Source: Delphinapterus leucas
Taxonomy: Eukaryota > Chordata > Mammalia > Artiodactyla > Monodontidae
Assembly (NCBI RefSeq): GCF_002288925.2
Contig: NW_022098069.1
Location: 81,435,376 to 81,499,375 of the forward strand
Direction of reading: 5' to 3'
DNA length: 64,000 nucleotides
The notes under the pieces were generated by a model that was not told where the DNA came from, made no database searches, and saw only the letters and a program-made list of their open reading frames with translations. Position numbers and translations under genes: made by a program. Positions 46,641 to 59,650 of the stretch are shown in pieces. The first letter of the stretch is position 1, and the number at the start of each line of letters is the position of its first letter.

Positions 46641-48544
46641 GTGCATATAAAAGAATAAATCCAAATCTTCCATAGGGGAAGGTAAGATGCCTAAGAAAAA
46701 GAATCCAAACATACCAGCATTAGTACGTTTTTAGACACGTGGAGGTAAACATCAAATGAAAAAACTAAAGTTTTAAACGGTTGCTTTTGGAGGTGAGGGG
46801 ATGTGGGGATTACTTTGGGAAAGGGGAAGCGATGCTACCCTTTTTTAACCATGTAGAAGTATTTGAAACTTCTGCATGTATAATTTTTAGTTTTTCTTTA
46901 ATGCATACAGAACTGAACTGAAAAAGAAAATTTAACTATATGTGTTTATGCATACACATATATATTACAATCTGTGGATTTTTAATACTTGGATAGATCA
47001 AATCAAAATCATTTTTTACCATATATTAAATTCTTAATTACTAAATAATTAAGGTGAGATTTAATGAGTAGTTAGGGCTATTTTCAGAATAGATGTCATA
47101 AAAGCTGTGTGCTTTTCAGTTTGGTCCAGAAGATCAAGAGCTGAATTGACCCAACACTTCTAGTCTGATGTACATCAAGAGTATTCCTTTTCTTGGGCAG
47201 TAGAAAGACGTTTTCATAGAAGTGATCTGCTCCATTCAGACTGCATGGGAAACCCCAGTTGACACTTTTCACCCTTAGCCCACTGCAGTATGGGTCTTTC
47301 TTTCTTTTCTATTTCATCCATCCCCTTTCCATCCACCCATTAACACATAATAGCAAAGTCAATCCGCTGTGACTAGGAACTATCCACACTTGAAGCAACT
47401 AGCTGAGACCTACTCAGCCTGAGTTGTTCTTTGTCTCTCAAGGAAAAGAATAGGAAATAAGGGGGTGGAGAGTGGGTAGAGTATATGCCAAGGAAACAAA
47501 TGCAGAGTCTCCCCAGTAATCTCCCTACACGCTTGTTTCCCTTTTCTAGGATGTCTAATTGGAAGCTGTGAATATCCACTATCCCATGTTTCTCGGAAGT
47601 CTAATTAGAAGCCAGTGGGGTTCTGAATTAGAATAAGTGCAACATTTGCCAGTGACGTACGTCTGTGCTTTGCAGGTGTCACTGCCAAGCACTCATGCTA
47701 TCCAGTATTTGCTCACCACTGCCCACGTGGGACCAAACCCACGCTTACTAAGACAGGGACTGCATTGTCATGATATATGTGCAGTAATATTCCTTGTGTT
47801 TAAGCCCCAGAAGCATGGTTATTTAGCTAACATAGTCTTCTGCTATAATCATAGCAGTTTTTCTCCCAGCAGTACGAGTCTCACCAACTACAGTTAGGCA
47901 TTTTCTGCTTTCCAATTACTCGCTGATGCTATACCAAGTACAGAGTAATATTTTCATGTATCATTAAACAAATGCAGTTGTGTTCCCCAAACAGGTTTCA
48001 TTTTGGACTAAACTGCATCCATTAAAGCTTTCATAAATGGCACACCCTTCAGCTTATAGTTTCTTTTTACGCATAAATATTTAAGCTGCACAGATAATAC
48101 CTCAACTTCCCAGCAAGTGCTGCATTAGCTGGGCAATTTTTAAAGCATAAAACTTTGTAGCAGGAGAAAACTAGGAAGGGACAAAGGAGTTGTACTACTA
48201 GAAGAAAATGTAACAGAATCCAAATATTTCCTTATTTAAAAAAATAATCTATTTTTCTTTCCTATAAATACAAAAGTAATCATTGGAAAGATACACATAT
48301 CAATGATAGTACATTTAAGGGTACTAGCTACTATGGATTTTTCTAGAAAAATGGGCAATATTTTTTTTCTGAGTACTTACTAAGAGTGATAAATAAACCT
48401 AAGTCCAGAGATGTGAATGTAGTAGTTATAAGAGTGAAGCGAAAGGATAAGTCTAATGCTGTATTTTCGTCAAAGAAGGTTTGAGGTGAAACAAGGAATA
48501 TTGTAGGCAGTGGGTGAATTGCCTTGGTCCAGTTAGTCAGGGGT
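46641..48544. other. Unassigned DNA
   Basis: About 1.9 kb with no recognised repeat family or gene. 47640-48150 looks compositionally balanced and free of repeats. Confidence 0.4.
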
Positions 48545-48990
48545 CATTTGGTTGCTAAGAACCAAAACTCAGACCAGCTATCATAAGTGAAGGGAGATTT
48601 ATGTTAAGAATGCAAGATAGATCACAGAACTCAAATGCAGAAAGTCATAGGGCAGCAACTCCCACCTCTTACTCTAGGCTAGAGCCTAAGGCAGCCAGGC
48701 TCTGCTTACCTCTCCTTTTGCTCTTTTCCATTTTCTCAAGAAGAACCTTCCTCAGCAAGGTCCTTAGTTTCACTTTCCTCATAATTTTAGTTTGTCAGAG
48801 GATTTGGGTAAACAGTGAACCAACTATGACCATGACTTTATATAACCCTATGTATGGTTCCAGGGACATCATCTGAAAACCACTCTGTGTAACTCAATTC
48901 AAATTCTTGGGAGAAAGATGATAAAGTCAGCCTGGATCATATGCCCAACTTAGTTCTGCCACTTGGTGCAAACATTGATTTCTTGGCTTA
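48545..48990 (+). mobile_element. Ancient interspersed repeat, same type as 16015-16500
   Basis: 'ggttgctaagaaccaaaactcagaccagctatcataagtgaagggagatttatg' and the following 'ggcagcaactcccacctcttactctaggctagagcc' resemble the repeat at 16015-16500 in order and spacing. The 91-codon frame at 48601-48876 lies inside it. Confidence 0.45.
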
Positions 48991-49139
48991 CCTTCATCAG
49001 AGACTAGAACAATTTAGGAAAGCAATGTGAATAAGAAAGATGTTTCACAAATGTCTATGAAATACTCATCCAAAAGACTTAAATGGAGGTCGGGATTTTG
49101 GAAGAAAAGGGGACCTTTTTCAAAACAGTTATATATTTC

Positions 49140-49290
49140 ACATTGGAATTTACAAATTACAGTCACATGCATTATCACATATGATCCTTATGACATCCTT
49201 GTGATATATGAAGGATGGTACCACCTTATTTAAAAATAGAATACCAAAGTCAGAAAGGTGGGACAGAATGGCTTTTAGGTTAGTAATTTG
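49140..49290 (-). mobile_element. MIR SINE fragment, antisense
   Basis: 'gcattatcacatatgatccttatgacatccttgtgatatatgaaggatggtaccaccttatttaaaaatagaataccaaagtcagaaagg' follows the antisense MIR 3' part ('atctcatttaatcctcacaacaaccctatgaggtaggtactattattatccccattttacagatgaggaaa'). Confidence 0.7.
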
Positions 49291-49803
49291 GACGCAGCCT
49301 CTTTAAGTACTTCTGGTGTGCCTATACATTTGAGATGGTTCAGCAACTCTAAACAAGGCTCTCAGAATAAAAAAGAGCTGTATCGATGTGGGTGCTACGA
49401 AAAAAAAAAGCATCACCAGCTATCTATCCCCTCATTCTTTTATCCTGGTCTATCGGAAGAACTCTTTCAAGGAAGATCAGCTGTTTATCTGTTGGTTTGA
49501 ATGTGGCTTAAGTTTAGCATAACCAAATAACTATCTACTAAATTGGGAAAATTGCAAAATAAAAGGGACGTTATTAATAATTAAGATAGGATGACAGGCA
49601 TAGTCCTGAGAGTCCTGTGTCAACCAAGTTGTGTCACCCCCTTTCTCAAGATGTATGTAGTGTTAATGGCTCTTTCCTTCTAGAATACAATACAAATTCA
49701 CGGGTCAGTCTTTCCTTTCCTGGGGAGAAGTGAGATATTTGGTAAATTTGAATTTCAGGGATTGGAACAGGATGAATATTATTACAATATCTCGAAGTGT
49801 GGC
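49291..49803. other. Unassigned DNA
   Basis: Nothing recognised. Confidence 0.35.
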
Positions 49804-49820
49804 CAGGGCCCAGAATTTTT

Positions 49821-50140
49821 CTTAAACTTTTTTTTTCGTATAAATTATTTATTTTGGCTGCATTGGGTCCTCGTTGCTGCGCGTGGGCTTTCTCTACTTG
49901 CAGTGAGTGAAGGCTACTCTTCATTGAGGTGCCCGGGCTTCTCATTGCGGTGGCTTCTCTTGTTGCGGAGCATGGGCTCCAGGCACACGTGCTTCAGTAG
50001 TTGTGGCACGCGGGCTCAGTAGTTGTGGCGCACGGGCTTAGTTGCTCCGCAGCATGTGGGATCTTCCCAGACCACGGCTTAAACCCGTGTCCCCTGCATT
50101 GGGAGGCGGATTCTTAGCCACTGCGCCAGCAGGGAAGTCC
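49821..50140 (-). mobile_element. CHR-type SINE, long-body subtype
   Basis: Reversed long-body architecture: a T-rich tail, 'ttggctgcattgggtcctcgttgctgcgcg', repeated 'agtagttgtggc.cgcgggct' modules and a 5' end 'gggaagtccc' at 50140. The TSD cagg(g/t)cccagaattttt is at 49804-49820 and 50141-50157 with one mismatch. Confidence 0.96.
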
Positions 50141-50285
50141 CAGGTCCCAGAATTTTTAGTGCTTTTCACCTATTTACCGTATGCCGAGGAAAGCCTGGTT
50201 CTTTCACCATACAGTGATTAGAAACAAGGCCTCATTACCTTAGAGATATTTGAGTTATAAGAGTTCTTTAGTAAATATAAAAGTC

Positions 50286-53200
50286 CTTTATAGGAAATAT
50301 GTTTTATAATATTTTCTCCCAAAGTTTGGCTTGCTTTACAACAAATAGGTTGTATAATATTTTCTCCCAAACTGTGGCTTGCTTCTGCAATTCATTAACA
50401 GTGGCTTTTGAAGAGCAGAAGTTTTTAAATTTTAAGAGACTAAAATATTAACTTTTATTTTCATTTTCATGCTTTTTGTCTTATCTAAGTCACAAAGCTT
50501 TTTCTTCTATTTTTTCTTCCATTAGCTTTACAACTTTAGATTACACAGATATATTCAGTATCCATTCTGAGTTAATTTTCATATAATTTTTGCCAATTGC
50601 TGTGAAACAAGGATTGTTCAATTTTATTTATTTGTTTGTGTATCTGTTTATTTGCATATGGGTATCCAAGTGATCCAGCTAATTAGTTGAGAAGATGAAT
50701 CTATGTGGCTGGATAATACGCCATTTTTTGAATATACAATATGTTGTTTATCATTTCATCACTTGAGGGATATTTGGAGTGCTTCCACTTTTGGGCTCTT
50801 CTGAATAATGCCATTATGAACATTTGCATACATGTGTTTGTGTGTACCTGTGTTTTCAATTATCTTGTATTATTTTTAGGAGTGGAATTGCTGGGTCATA
50901 TGGTATTTCTATCTTCAGCTTCTTGAGGAACTGTCAAAATGTTTTTTGTCAAATGTTGGTCACATTTATATTCCCACCAGCAATATACAAGGGTTCGAGT
51001 TTCTTAACGTCCCTGTCAACACTTGTTATTGTCTTTTTGATTATAGTCGTCCTAGCGAGTGTGAAGTGTTGTCTTACTGTGGTTTAGATTTGTATTTCCC
51101 TAGTGACCAACTATATTGATCATCTTTTCATACACTTATTGGCTACTTATATAATTCTTCAGAGAAGTGTATATTCAGATCCTTTGCCCATTTCTCAATG
51201 GGGTTATGTGTCTATTTATTGTTGAGTTATAAGGGTTCTTTATGTATTTTGAATACTACTAGGTCCTTATCAGATATATGATTTGCAAATATTTCCTCCC
51301 ATTGTGTGCATTGTCTTTTACTTTTCGATTGTATCCTTTAATGCACGAAAGTTTTCAATTTTGATGAAGTCCAATTTATTTATTTTTCTTTGGTTGTTTG
51401 TGCTGTAGGTGTCATAGCTAAGAAGTCATCACCTAATCCAAGGTTATCAAGATTTACACCTATGTTTTCTTCTAAGCATTTGATATCTTTAGCTTTTACC
51501 TTAAGGAATTTGATTTCTTTACTTTATCCTACTTGGATTTTGTTGAGCTTCTTAGATGTGTAAATAAATATTTTCAGCAAATTTGGAAAAAACTTGGCTA
51601 TTATTCTTTCAGATATTGTTTTCCCCCTTCTCTCTCTCCTCTCCTTCTGGAGCTCTCATTAGATATATGCTGGTGTACTTGATGGTACCTCACAGTTTTC
51701 TGAGGCTCTGTTTAAATAATCCCAGTTGATCAACCTTCAAGTGTGCTGAGTTTTTCTTCCATCTGCTAAAATCTGCTGTTGATTCCCTCTAGCAAATTTT
51801 TCATCTTAGTTATACTTTTCAACTCCAAAATATCTATTTGGTCCTACTTTATAATTTCTACATCTTTATTGATATTCTTTTTTTTTGGTAAGACATCAAC
51901 CTAATGTTTTCCTTCGGTTTTTAGATATGGTCCTTTAGTTCTTTGAACATACTTAAAGGATTTATGTCTTTATCTAGTAAATCCAACAGCTGGATTTTCT
52001 TAGGAAGTTTCTATTGACTGCCTTTTTTCCTGTATATGAGCCATAATTTACTGTTTCTTTGCATATCTCACAATTTGTGTTGAAAACTGGACATTTTAAA
52101 TAATGGAATATGGCAGTGTTGGAACTCAGATGTTTCTCCCTCACCAGGGTTGTTGCTATTGTCTTTTTAGTGACATTTCTGAACTAGTTCTGTAAAGTCA
52201 CTTTATCATGTGTGGCCACTGAAATCTCTGTTTGGCTATCAGCCAATAATTAGACAGAGATTTTTCTTAGATGCCTCAAATCAGTAAGCCTCCCAGTCTT
52301 TGCCAAGGGACTCTGTATGTGTTCTTGGGGCATGCCTTCAACCTCATCCAGAGTTTACAACTTCATCTTAGCCTTCACATCCTTTTTACACAGAGTCTCA
52401 AGATTAGCTGGATGTGAACTGAATTAGGGTCTTCTCAGGTTTTTCTTGAGCATGCACACTGCCCTGGGTATGTGCACAGCTGTACAGATATGTGTAGCAT
52501 TCTACATTCCCAGGAATATGCTGTAGAATTTCAGTGTCCCTTACAGACATCTCATTCATCCCAGAGCTTTTTCTTTTAAGCTTTTTGCTAACCTATTATT
52601 TGCCCCAACTCTTATTTACCTCTTCAATATTCAATAACTGAATCAGGTTGTTTTATGATATTCAGGAATTGCCTCTGATTGATTTTGACAAATGTCTCTA
52701 GGCAAAGGCTGTTTGCACTAAACTTAATAGTTCTTGAGTACATAGGTTATTATGTCTTCTGCAAATACAAATTGTTTTACTTTCTTTCCAGTGTGTTTGC
52801 CTTATTGAACTGGGTAGAACTTCAACCACAGTGTCAAATAGGAGTGATGATAAAGGTCATCTACCCTTTTATTGTGATCATAGGGAGAAGGAATTCAGTA
52901 TTTCACCATTAAATTTGATGCTATCATGGGATTTTTATAGATATCCTTTATTTCATTGAGAAAGTTCTATTCAGTATCCAATTTGCTAAAAAATTTTGGA
53001 CAGGGTGTTGAATTTTGTCAATTTTTTTTTTTTGCATCTATTGAGTTAATCATATCGTAAGTTAAATTGATTGATTTTCAAATGCTAAACCACCCTTTTA
53101 TTCCTGGGGTAAACCTCACTTGGATATAGGATATATATAAATTAATCATTTTTGTGTCTATATTTGTAAGGTATATTGCTCTGTAGTTTTATATATTCTT

Positions 53201-53520
53201 TCGTAATATCTTTCTGTCTTTTGTTTTGATATCAGGGTAACACAGGCCTCATAAAATGAGTTGAAATTGTTTCTTGTTCTCTGTTATTTTCAAGAACTTA
53301 TATAAAATCAATATTATTTTTTCCTTATATTTTAGAAATAATTTAACAATAAAGCAATCTGGGCCTGGAATATTATTTATAAGAAGGCTTTTAACTATGA
53401 ATTTGATTTTTTTAATAGAAAGATATAGAGTTACTAGCCATCTATTGCTTTTTAACTGGGCTTTGGTAGTTTCTCACTTTCAAAGACTCTGCCTATTTCG
53501 TTAATATTATTGAATGTCTT
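50286..53520 (-). mobile_element. Patchwork of old LINE-1 (L1M) fragments, antisense
   Basis: Several pieces on one strand. 50286-50660 is the ORF2 C-terminal region with a 48-bp local duplication (50306-50335 and 50354-50383). 50700-51560 is the L1 3' part again ('gctgggtcatatggtatttc', 'tcctcccattgtgtgcattgtc'). 51590-52440 is ORF1/5' UTR-like. 52690-53520 is the RT region ('ggtgttgaattttgtcaa', 'gcatctattgagttaatcatatc', 'ggcctcataaaatgag'). The order implies at least two insertions. All frames are broken. Confidence 0.75.
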
Positions 53521-56470
53521 GTCATGAAGTTTTTTAAATAATGGAGGGCTCCAAAGACTTTTTCTGATGAGAGTTATATCTGTCTTACTGAACTAGAAAT
53601 TAAAACTAAGCATTTGCACACGAGAATATACATATTACCATTCTGTCGTCCAACAGAACAATCATTCTGTTATCACACAATGTGTAATCTCTGAAAAATT
53701 CCACCCATGAGAGAATGAGAATTAAAGTCATATGATGTCTGAGAATTATTAAGAGATTTTTTTTGTTTTACAGATCCACTTAAAGGGACTCAGGGACTTG
53801 CAGTGTTTGATAATTTGAGGGCTGCTAGCATAATCCATCTTAGAAATTGTCATTACTATTCACTAAGTTGCTTGGACAAGAAATCTAGGAGAAATCCTGC
53901 CTTCATTTTTTTTCCTCAAAACCCAAATCCAGTTCATCAACAGTACATAGCCAGAATACAGGTATAAGATTATTCACTTGTTTTAGTTGGCTTTAGATTC
54001 AGTGTGAGTTAAGTGTGATATGACCACCATATTCTGAACCTCCTGCCACCTCTATTTTTCCATCTAGTATAATTACTTTCACATCTTATAAAAGTCTCTC
54101 CTCTTTCCATCTATCCTTCCGCTCTCTTTTATAATTTTAGGGAAGAAAGTCATCATCTTTAGAAAGGCTACCATGTGCTCTGCACCCCTTCCCATTCCAT
54201 CATGTTTTCCCTCTCTGTTCTAGTGCTTTACGCTTTCTCCCTGCCTGAGATACTCAAGCATTTAGAACATGAGAGAGAACTACAGACCTACTAGAGCTGT
54301 TTGTAGCAGTTGCCTTGTGTCTGCTTCACTGGTTACAAACCCACTTTCCAGTTTACCGTGTCCCTAACTTATTTCAAACTATTGGACCAACACCCTCACA
54401 GGATCCCAGCTCTAGTTTCATGGGAAGAGATCGTGTTTTTGTTCTTCCTAGCATTTTGTAATCGGTTTTCCCTAATTGATTTGTCACTCCAAATTCTTCA
54501 GTTCCTCTGGCTCCAGTCTCTGAAAAACAGCCTCTAATATGGACAACCAGACCTTTGCCAAATTGTAGCCTATGACAGAGAGTGGGGTTCAGAAAACTTC
54601 ATCTTCACTTCCCTTATTTGCATCATTCTTCATCTTTTGCTCACTAATACATATGCTAAAAAAAAAACCCATAAAATTCTCATTCTCTCATCCTTCTTTA
54701 CTTTCTTTCCTCTTTATTCTACTCTTTGTATGATACTACTTATAAAAAGGAAAAATTTTTTTCTAAGTTGAATGTTTTAAAGGGAAGAACTTAACATTCT
54801 CTTCTAGAACGGAATGTTTATAGATAGCCAACAGATTTGAAATCCTATCCAAGGTCGGCCAGCAACATATGGTTTTGTTTAGAAACTGTGTTCATACTGA
54901 AATAGGATTTTGCACATCCTTTACACAACCAACTAAAATTTCTGGATACTGTTTTCGTAATTGTTTACTGAAACCAAATAACATGTTTTGGCATGACTCC
55001 AAGGATCCATTAAATCGAAAGAATCTCATCAAAATGTCAGAAGAAATGACTCAAAGTCAAAATGTTAGTCCAAAAACAATCACATTTTGAAAATAGTATT
55101 TAAAGATTCTTCCCTTACTGTGAAAGTAGTTGGCAAATTTAGATATGCAGTATAAAAAGAAAAAAAAATCTGCAAAATATTTTATATTTCAGGTGATAAG
55201 GCCTTTTCCAGCTTATAGGAGGCATCCTATGTAGCTATTAGGATTAAAAAAGTGGGATCAGTATGTTTTGAACTTAAGCAGAGTCACAGAGGAAAACGTT
55301 GTCTTCTGAATTCCTGGGTCCTTCAACTAACTTGAAGTTGGTATTTTTGGTCTAAGATGACTAATATTTTAAGTATTGATATTAATAAAGCTATTCTGAC
55401 AATATATATGATGATTTTATTGTAAGAATCTATCACACTATATTTATTTGACCCACTGGGCTAGATAATCCGAATCTCTTTATTTTTCTCCATTTGACAC
55501 CTGTCCAGACTCCATTTATTTGCTCTCTCAACCACTCAGTGTTTTAATACCTTATTTTCTACAATCTAGTATTACAAACATGACAGTAATAAAACCTTTG
55601 TTTACTGGAGGATTATAAAGAGTAACTTGAACATTTGCTATGCACTTCGAAATTTTATAAGAAAGTGATTTTCACATGGTAAGCATTACTATTTATCAAA
55701 TGGAAATTACATTATTTTCAGGAGTCTTATTATTTTCACTCTTGTGGATAAAAACATGATATGTGACTCCGATTTAAATCCATGTAATCCATAGTTTCAG
55801 TTAATGTACATTTCTAACACTTCACATTATTACAGGACATCTGTAGGAAGCAGTTCCGAGGACCTGCCTCCTTTTCAGAAAACAAGAGCCTCACTGAGGG
55901 GCAGCATGGGAATGCCAGGGTGACATGTGTTTAAAACTATAACATCAGTTCATACTCATTTGGACCCTACACAATGAGTACAGTGTGCAGATTACTACAA
56001 TGAGATTCATATCCTTATGCTGACAGCCTCCAAGAACTGTTATGTATTACTTCATGTTAAAAAGAATTACGTCTTCATAGTATCAGGACACCTCATTGTA
56101 ACTCAAATCCAATATAAAATTAAATCTTGTTTTATTGATCCTCTAGATTAGTTTTTGTCTCCTCTGGACTGTCTATAAAGAACCAATTCAGATAATCAAA
56201 ATTAAGTTTAGTGGGAACATAACATTTAGATGAATAATAGCTGGATTCCATCAGTAAACTCCTCTTTTCAAAATACTTACATTGAAAGCATACCTAGGAA
56301 ATAATATAAATAGAATTATGACAGTTTTAAATGGTTGAAAGCTATTCTTATGATAATTGAATCCATCATTTATAATACCAACAAAAACCATCCTAATACT
56401 GATAACCAAGGCTCCAGGTGTTTCCTTCCTAAAACACAGATTAGCAGTCATGATTTTCAGGTTCTTGATA
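53521..56470. other. Unassigned AT-rich DNA
   Basis: About 3 kb with no recognised gene. A possible antisense MIR scrap lies near 55620-55720, not secure. Confidence 0.4.
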
Positions 56471-56481
56471 TTTCTCTTTAC

Positions 56482-56896
56482 TTTTTTTTTTTAAAGATTT
56501 ATTTGGTATTTATTTTATTCCTTTATTTTTGGCTGCCTGGGATCTTAGTTGCGGCACGTGGGATCTTTGTTGAGGCATGCAGGATCTTTCATTGTGGCAC
56601 GTGGGCTCTTTGTTGTAGTGCCCGGGCTTCTCTCTAGTTGTGGTGCGCCGGCTTCTAACTAGTTGTGGCGTGCGGGTTTTCCCTTCTCTAGTTGTGGCGC
56701 ATAGGCTCCAGGGCACGTGGGCTCTGTAGTTTGCAGCACGTGGGCTCTAGTTGAAGCACGTGAGCTCAGTAGTTGTGGCACGTGGACTTAGTTGCCCCAT
56801 CGCATGTGGGAGCTTAGTTCCCTGACCAGGGATCAAACCCGTGTCCCCTAGCATTGCAAGGCAGATTCTTTACCACTGGACCACCAGGGAAGTCCC
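56482..56896 (-). mobile_element. CHR-related SINE with expanded repetitive body
   Basis: The 5' end is 'gggacttccctggtggtccag' (complement at 56876-56896) and the TSD tctctttac is at 56473-56481 and 56898-56906. At about 415 bp it is longer than the other long-body copies (about 320-350 bp). The extra length is made of extra 'ctagttgtggcgcgtgggctc'-like modules (56560-56800). The head differs from the others ('agtggtaaagaatctgcc...gggaactaagctccc'), pointing to another subfamily. Confidence 0.93.
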
Positions 56897-56984
56897 CTCT
56901 CTTTACATTTTAAAAAATAACATTTAAAATTTTGGAGGCTCTTGTCACATATGCTAAGCAATTCCTATGTATTGTTTGTAATAT

Positions 56985-57110
56985 ATTTAACAGCCAGAAG
57001 GGAGAGATACTGTTGTTATTCTCCATGTATAGATGTGGCTTGGAGGAATGAAGTCACTTGCCTAAGAGTAAACCCATGAACCTCTAACACGGACCTTAAC
57101 CAGGACAACA
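56985..57110 (-). mobile_element. MIR SINE fragment, antisense
   Basis: 'tactgttgttattctccatgtatagatgtggcttggaggaatgaagtcacttgcctaagagtaaaccc' follows the antisense MIR core. Confidence 0.7.
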
Positions 57111-57166
57111 CAGAGCATACTGGTTACTATGGAGCTTATATGTGATGAGAGTTTAGCAAGACTTTT

Positions 57167-57373
57167 TTTTTTTTTTTTTTTTGCGGTACGCGGGCCTCAC
57201 TGTTGTGGCCTCTCCCGTTGCGGAGCACAGGCTGCGGACGCGCAGGCTCAGCGGCCATGGCTCATGGGCCCAGCCGCTCCGCGGCACGTGGGATCTTCCC
57301 GGACCGGGGTACGAACCCGCGTCCCCTGCATCGGCAGGCGGACTCTCAACCACTGCGCCACCAGGGAAGCCCC
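57167..57373 (-). mobile_element. CHR-type SINE, young short-body copy
   Basis: A T-run tail (57167-57182) leads to the reversed body, ending 'gccaccagggaagccc' at 57373. The TSD tagcaagactttt is at 57154-57166 and 57374-57386. A 2-bp deletion ('gggcctcactg' against 'gggcctctcactg') distinguishes it. Overlapping frames on both strands are SINE artefacts. Confidence 0.97.
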
Positions 57374-57522
57374 TAGCAAGACTTTTAATAGGAACTTGGA
57401 CTCATTTCTTTTCAAAAACTCAGAATGCTCAGCTTTATACGTTTGTGCAGTTACATAGAATTTATGGTATACTAAGCCATCCAAATAATACTAGCATAGT
57501 GTAAGATGTTTGTAGAATGAGC

Positions 57523-57626
57523 GAGGGAGGGAGGGAGGGAGGGAGGGAGGGAGGAAGCAAAGAAGGAAGGAAGGAAGAAAGGAAGGAAGGAAGGAAGGAA
57601 GGAAAGGAAGGAAGGAAGGAAGGGAC
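57523..57626 (+). repeat. (GGGA)n-(GGAA)n polypurine microsatellite
   Basis: GGGA tetramers (57523-57553) change to GGAA/GAAA tetramers (57560-57626), uninterrupted purine except for a short 'agcaa'. Confidence 0.97.
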
Positions 57627-59004
57627 AAAATTTTATTACTCAGTAGCAGTGGCTATTTTTCTGACTGATTATAAATTAGAGGGTTCAAAGTACCGTAAGG
57701 CTGGAAGAAAAATGCTGAGACAATAAAGCTTATTCTTTAACATTAGAGAAAGATAACTATTTGCTGTAAAAACCAGTCAGTCACTACGTATTTCACATGC
57801 AAACTTTTCATATTTAGGTGTCAGCATTTGACTAATCTAGTTTATAATTTTTCCATAGTACCAGTTATCTGAAAGTAAAGATAATTCTTTCTTGAACAGT
57901 TAAAGTCGTTATTCCTTCAAACAAACTTTATTATGAAATCGGTAAATATAAAAAATAAACAATGTTTTATATGGGTAATTGAGTCATTTTAATGTATATA
58001 TAGTTATAAGTCATTATAGATGGAAAAGATACAGTTAAAATAAGTTTTTCAAACATTTTCTTTCAAACATAGATTCTGATATTCTGAAGTGGTTCTAGCT
58101 CATTAGTGAAATTAAGTATTATACATATGTCTTTGTGTTTGTTTATAAAAGTATCTCATGTTCTTCTAAATATAATTTAAATTTGTTATCACAGTAAGTT
58201 CCAGACTTCTCTATTAAAATTTATTTTTCTTAAGGTTTTTGAAAAAGTAACACTGGATTTTATTTTGAAATCAAAGAATTGAGAAAGGCTTTTTAAACTC
58301 ACTATATTGCACCTATAAGTATGTCTATGGCTATACACTGGTGTCATTTATACCCTATTTAAGTTAGCATACCAGTGTAAGGGAAAAAAAATGAAATTGA
58401 ATAGAACATCTTTGGTTAATTGCCTCTGCTTCAGTTAAAATGACCTTTGTATAAGTGTAAAGTGAAGTCAGACATGAACACATGGTTTAAGGGCACATGT
58501 ACTAACAGAGCAATCTGCACCCGGAGCAGTCTGTGCTGTCAGGGGCGTGGCTGTGGTGGATACATGAGCGGGACGTGAAGTGGTGTTAATTCCAGACCAA
58601 ACCCCTATGTGCAGTCGCGACCACTGCAGTGCTTGTTTGACTTCTCTAAACTGTGAACAGCCACTTTTTATATTACTTATAAAAATGGTAATTGAACATA
58701 TTTATTCAGCCCGTCAGTCTCAAGGTTGACTGACAAAGATTGCAGAGCATTTATTTACCTTAAATCCATATTTCCTTACTCAAGATGTGGTCAGAATTTT
58801 AAAGAAGCGATAACAGCATGCAAACAGGTATCGTATAATTCCTGGGGGCCTACTTGTGGGAAATACGTCTAAATTCGAAGATGAAATTGCACATTCATAA
58901 ATCACTAAGCGGCATTGTGGGAGCTTTGTGATATTTTGAAAAGAGTTAGTCAGGTTGACCCACAAGACAAGGAGGTGAACATATTCTCATTATCTTCAGG
59001 GCAG
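57627..59004. other. Unassigned DNA
   Basis: No repeat family recognised; a CpG-containing patch lies at 58515-58625. The remainder is AT-rich. Confidence 0.4.
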
Positions 59005-59250
59005 GCAAAGCGAGGTGGCTGAAAGCACCATCTCTGGAGGCTGACAGCCTGTGTCCACATTCTGCTGTGCTGCTGACTGTGAACTTGGGGTAGGGGTGAG
59101 GCTCTTCAACCATCAGTGCCTCCGTTCCCTCACCTGCAATGCAGATAAAAATGCTTCCTCAAAGGGCTTGCTGTGAAGACTGAGTTAATACATGTAAAGT
59201 ATTTTGACTGGAACCTCACATATGGTAAACCATAGGTAAGTGTAGTCTGT
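59005..59250 (+). mobile_element. MIR SINE, sense
   Basis: Nearly complete MIR order: 'aggtggctgaaagcaccatctctggaggctgacagcctg', 'cttcaaccatcagtgcctccgttccctcacctgcaatg', 'gttaatacatgtaaagtattttgac' and 'atggtaaaccataggtaag'. Confidence 0.85.
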
Positions 59251-59439
59251 CGTTAAGCTGGTATCTTCCCTCATTTTAACTGCCTGGTAGCAGACTGGGC
59301 CTTGGGGCAGACAGAAAGAAAGGGAGTGTTCTGCTCAGGGAGCTGTTTGGGTATGAATGCAGTAATCCCGGTGATGCTATGAGGAAGTGCTATAAGGATC
59401 TCTTTTGCAGGTGAAGGGACCACCTGGGCTTGCGTCTGA

Positions 59440-59650
59440 GTTTGTCACTTAAAAGCAGTATTATCTTGGGAAAGTTACTTAACCACTTTGCGTCTCAGTT
59501 TCCCCTGCAGTGAAGTAAGAAAAATACCTACCTCTCAAGATTTGGGGAAAGATTAAATGGATTTTACCACTTATAAAGGGCATAGGACATTATCTGGTGT
59601 GTAGTAAATAGTCTATAAAGGTTAGTGGTTTCTATTCATACAAAGAGAGT
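59440..59650 (+). mobile_element. MIR SINE, sense, second copy
   Basis: 'gtcacttaaaagcagtattatcttgggaaagttacttaaccactttgcgtctcagtttccc', then 'acctacctctcaag' and 'ggtgtgtagtaaatagtctataaagg'. Same strand as the MIR 200 bp upstream. Confidence 0.88.

Noticed and set aside
57523..57626. CRISPR-like repeat array
   Set aside because: Pure tetramer microsatellite with no spacers; the organism is a mammal.
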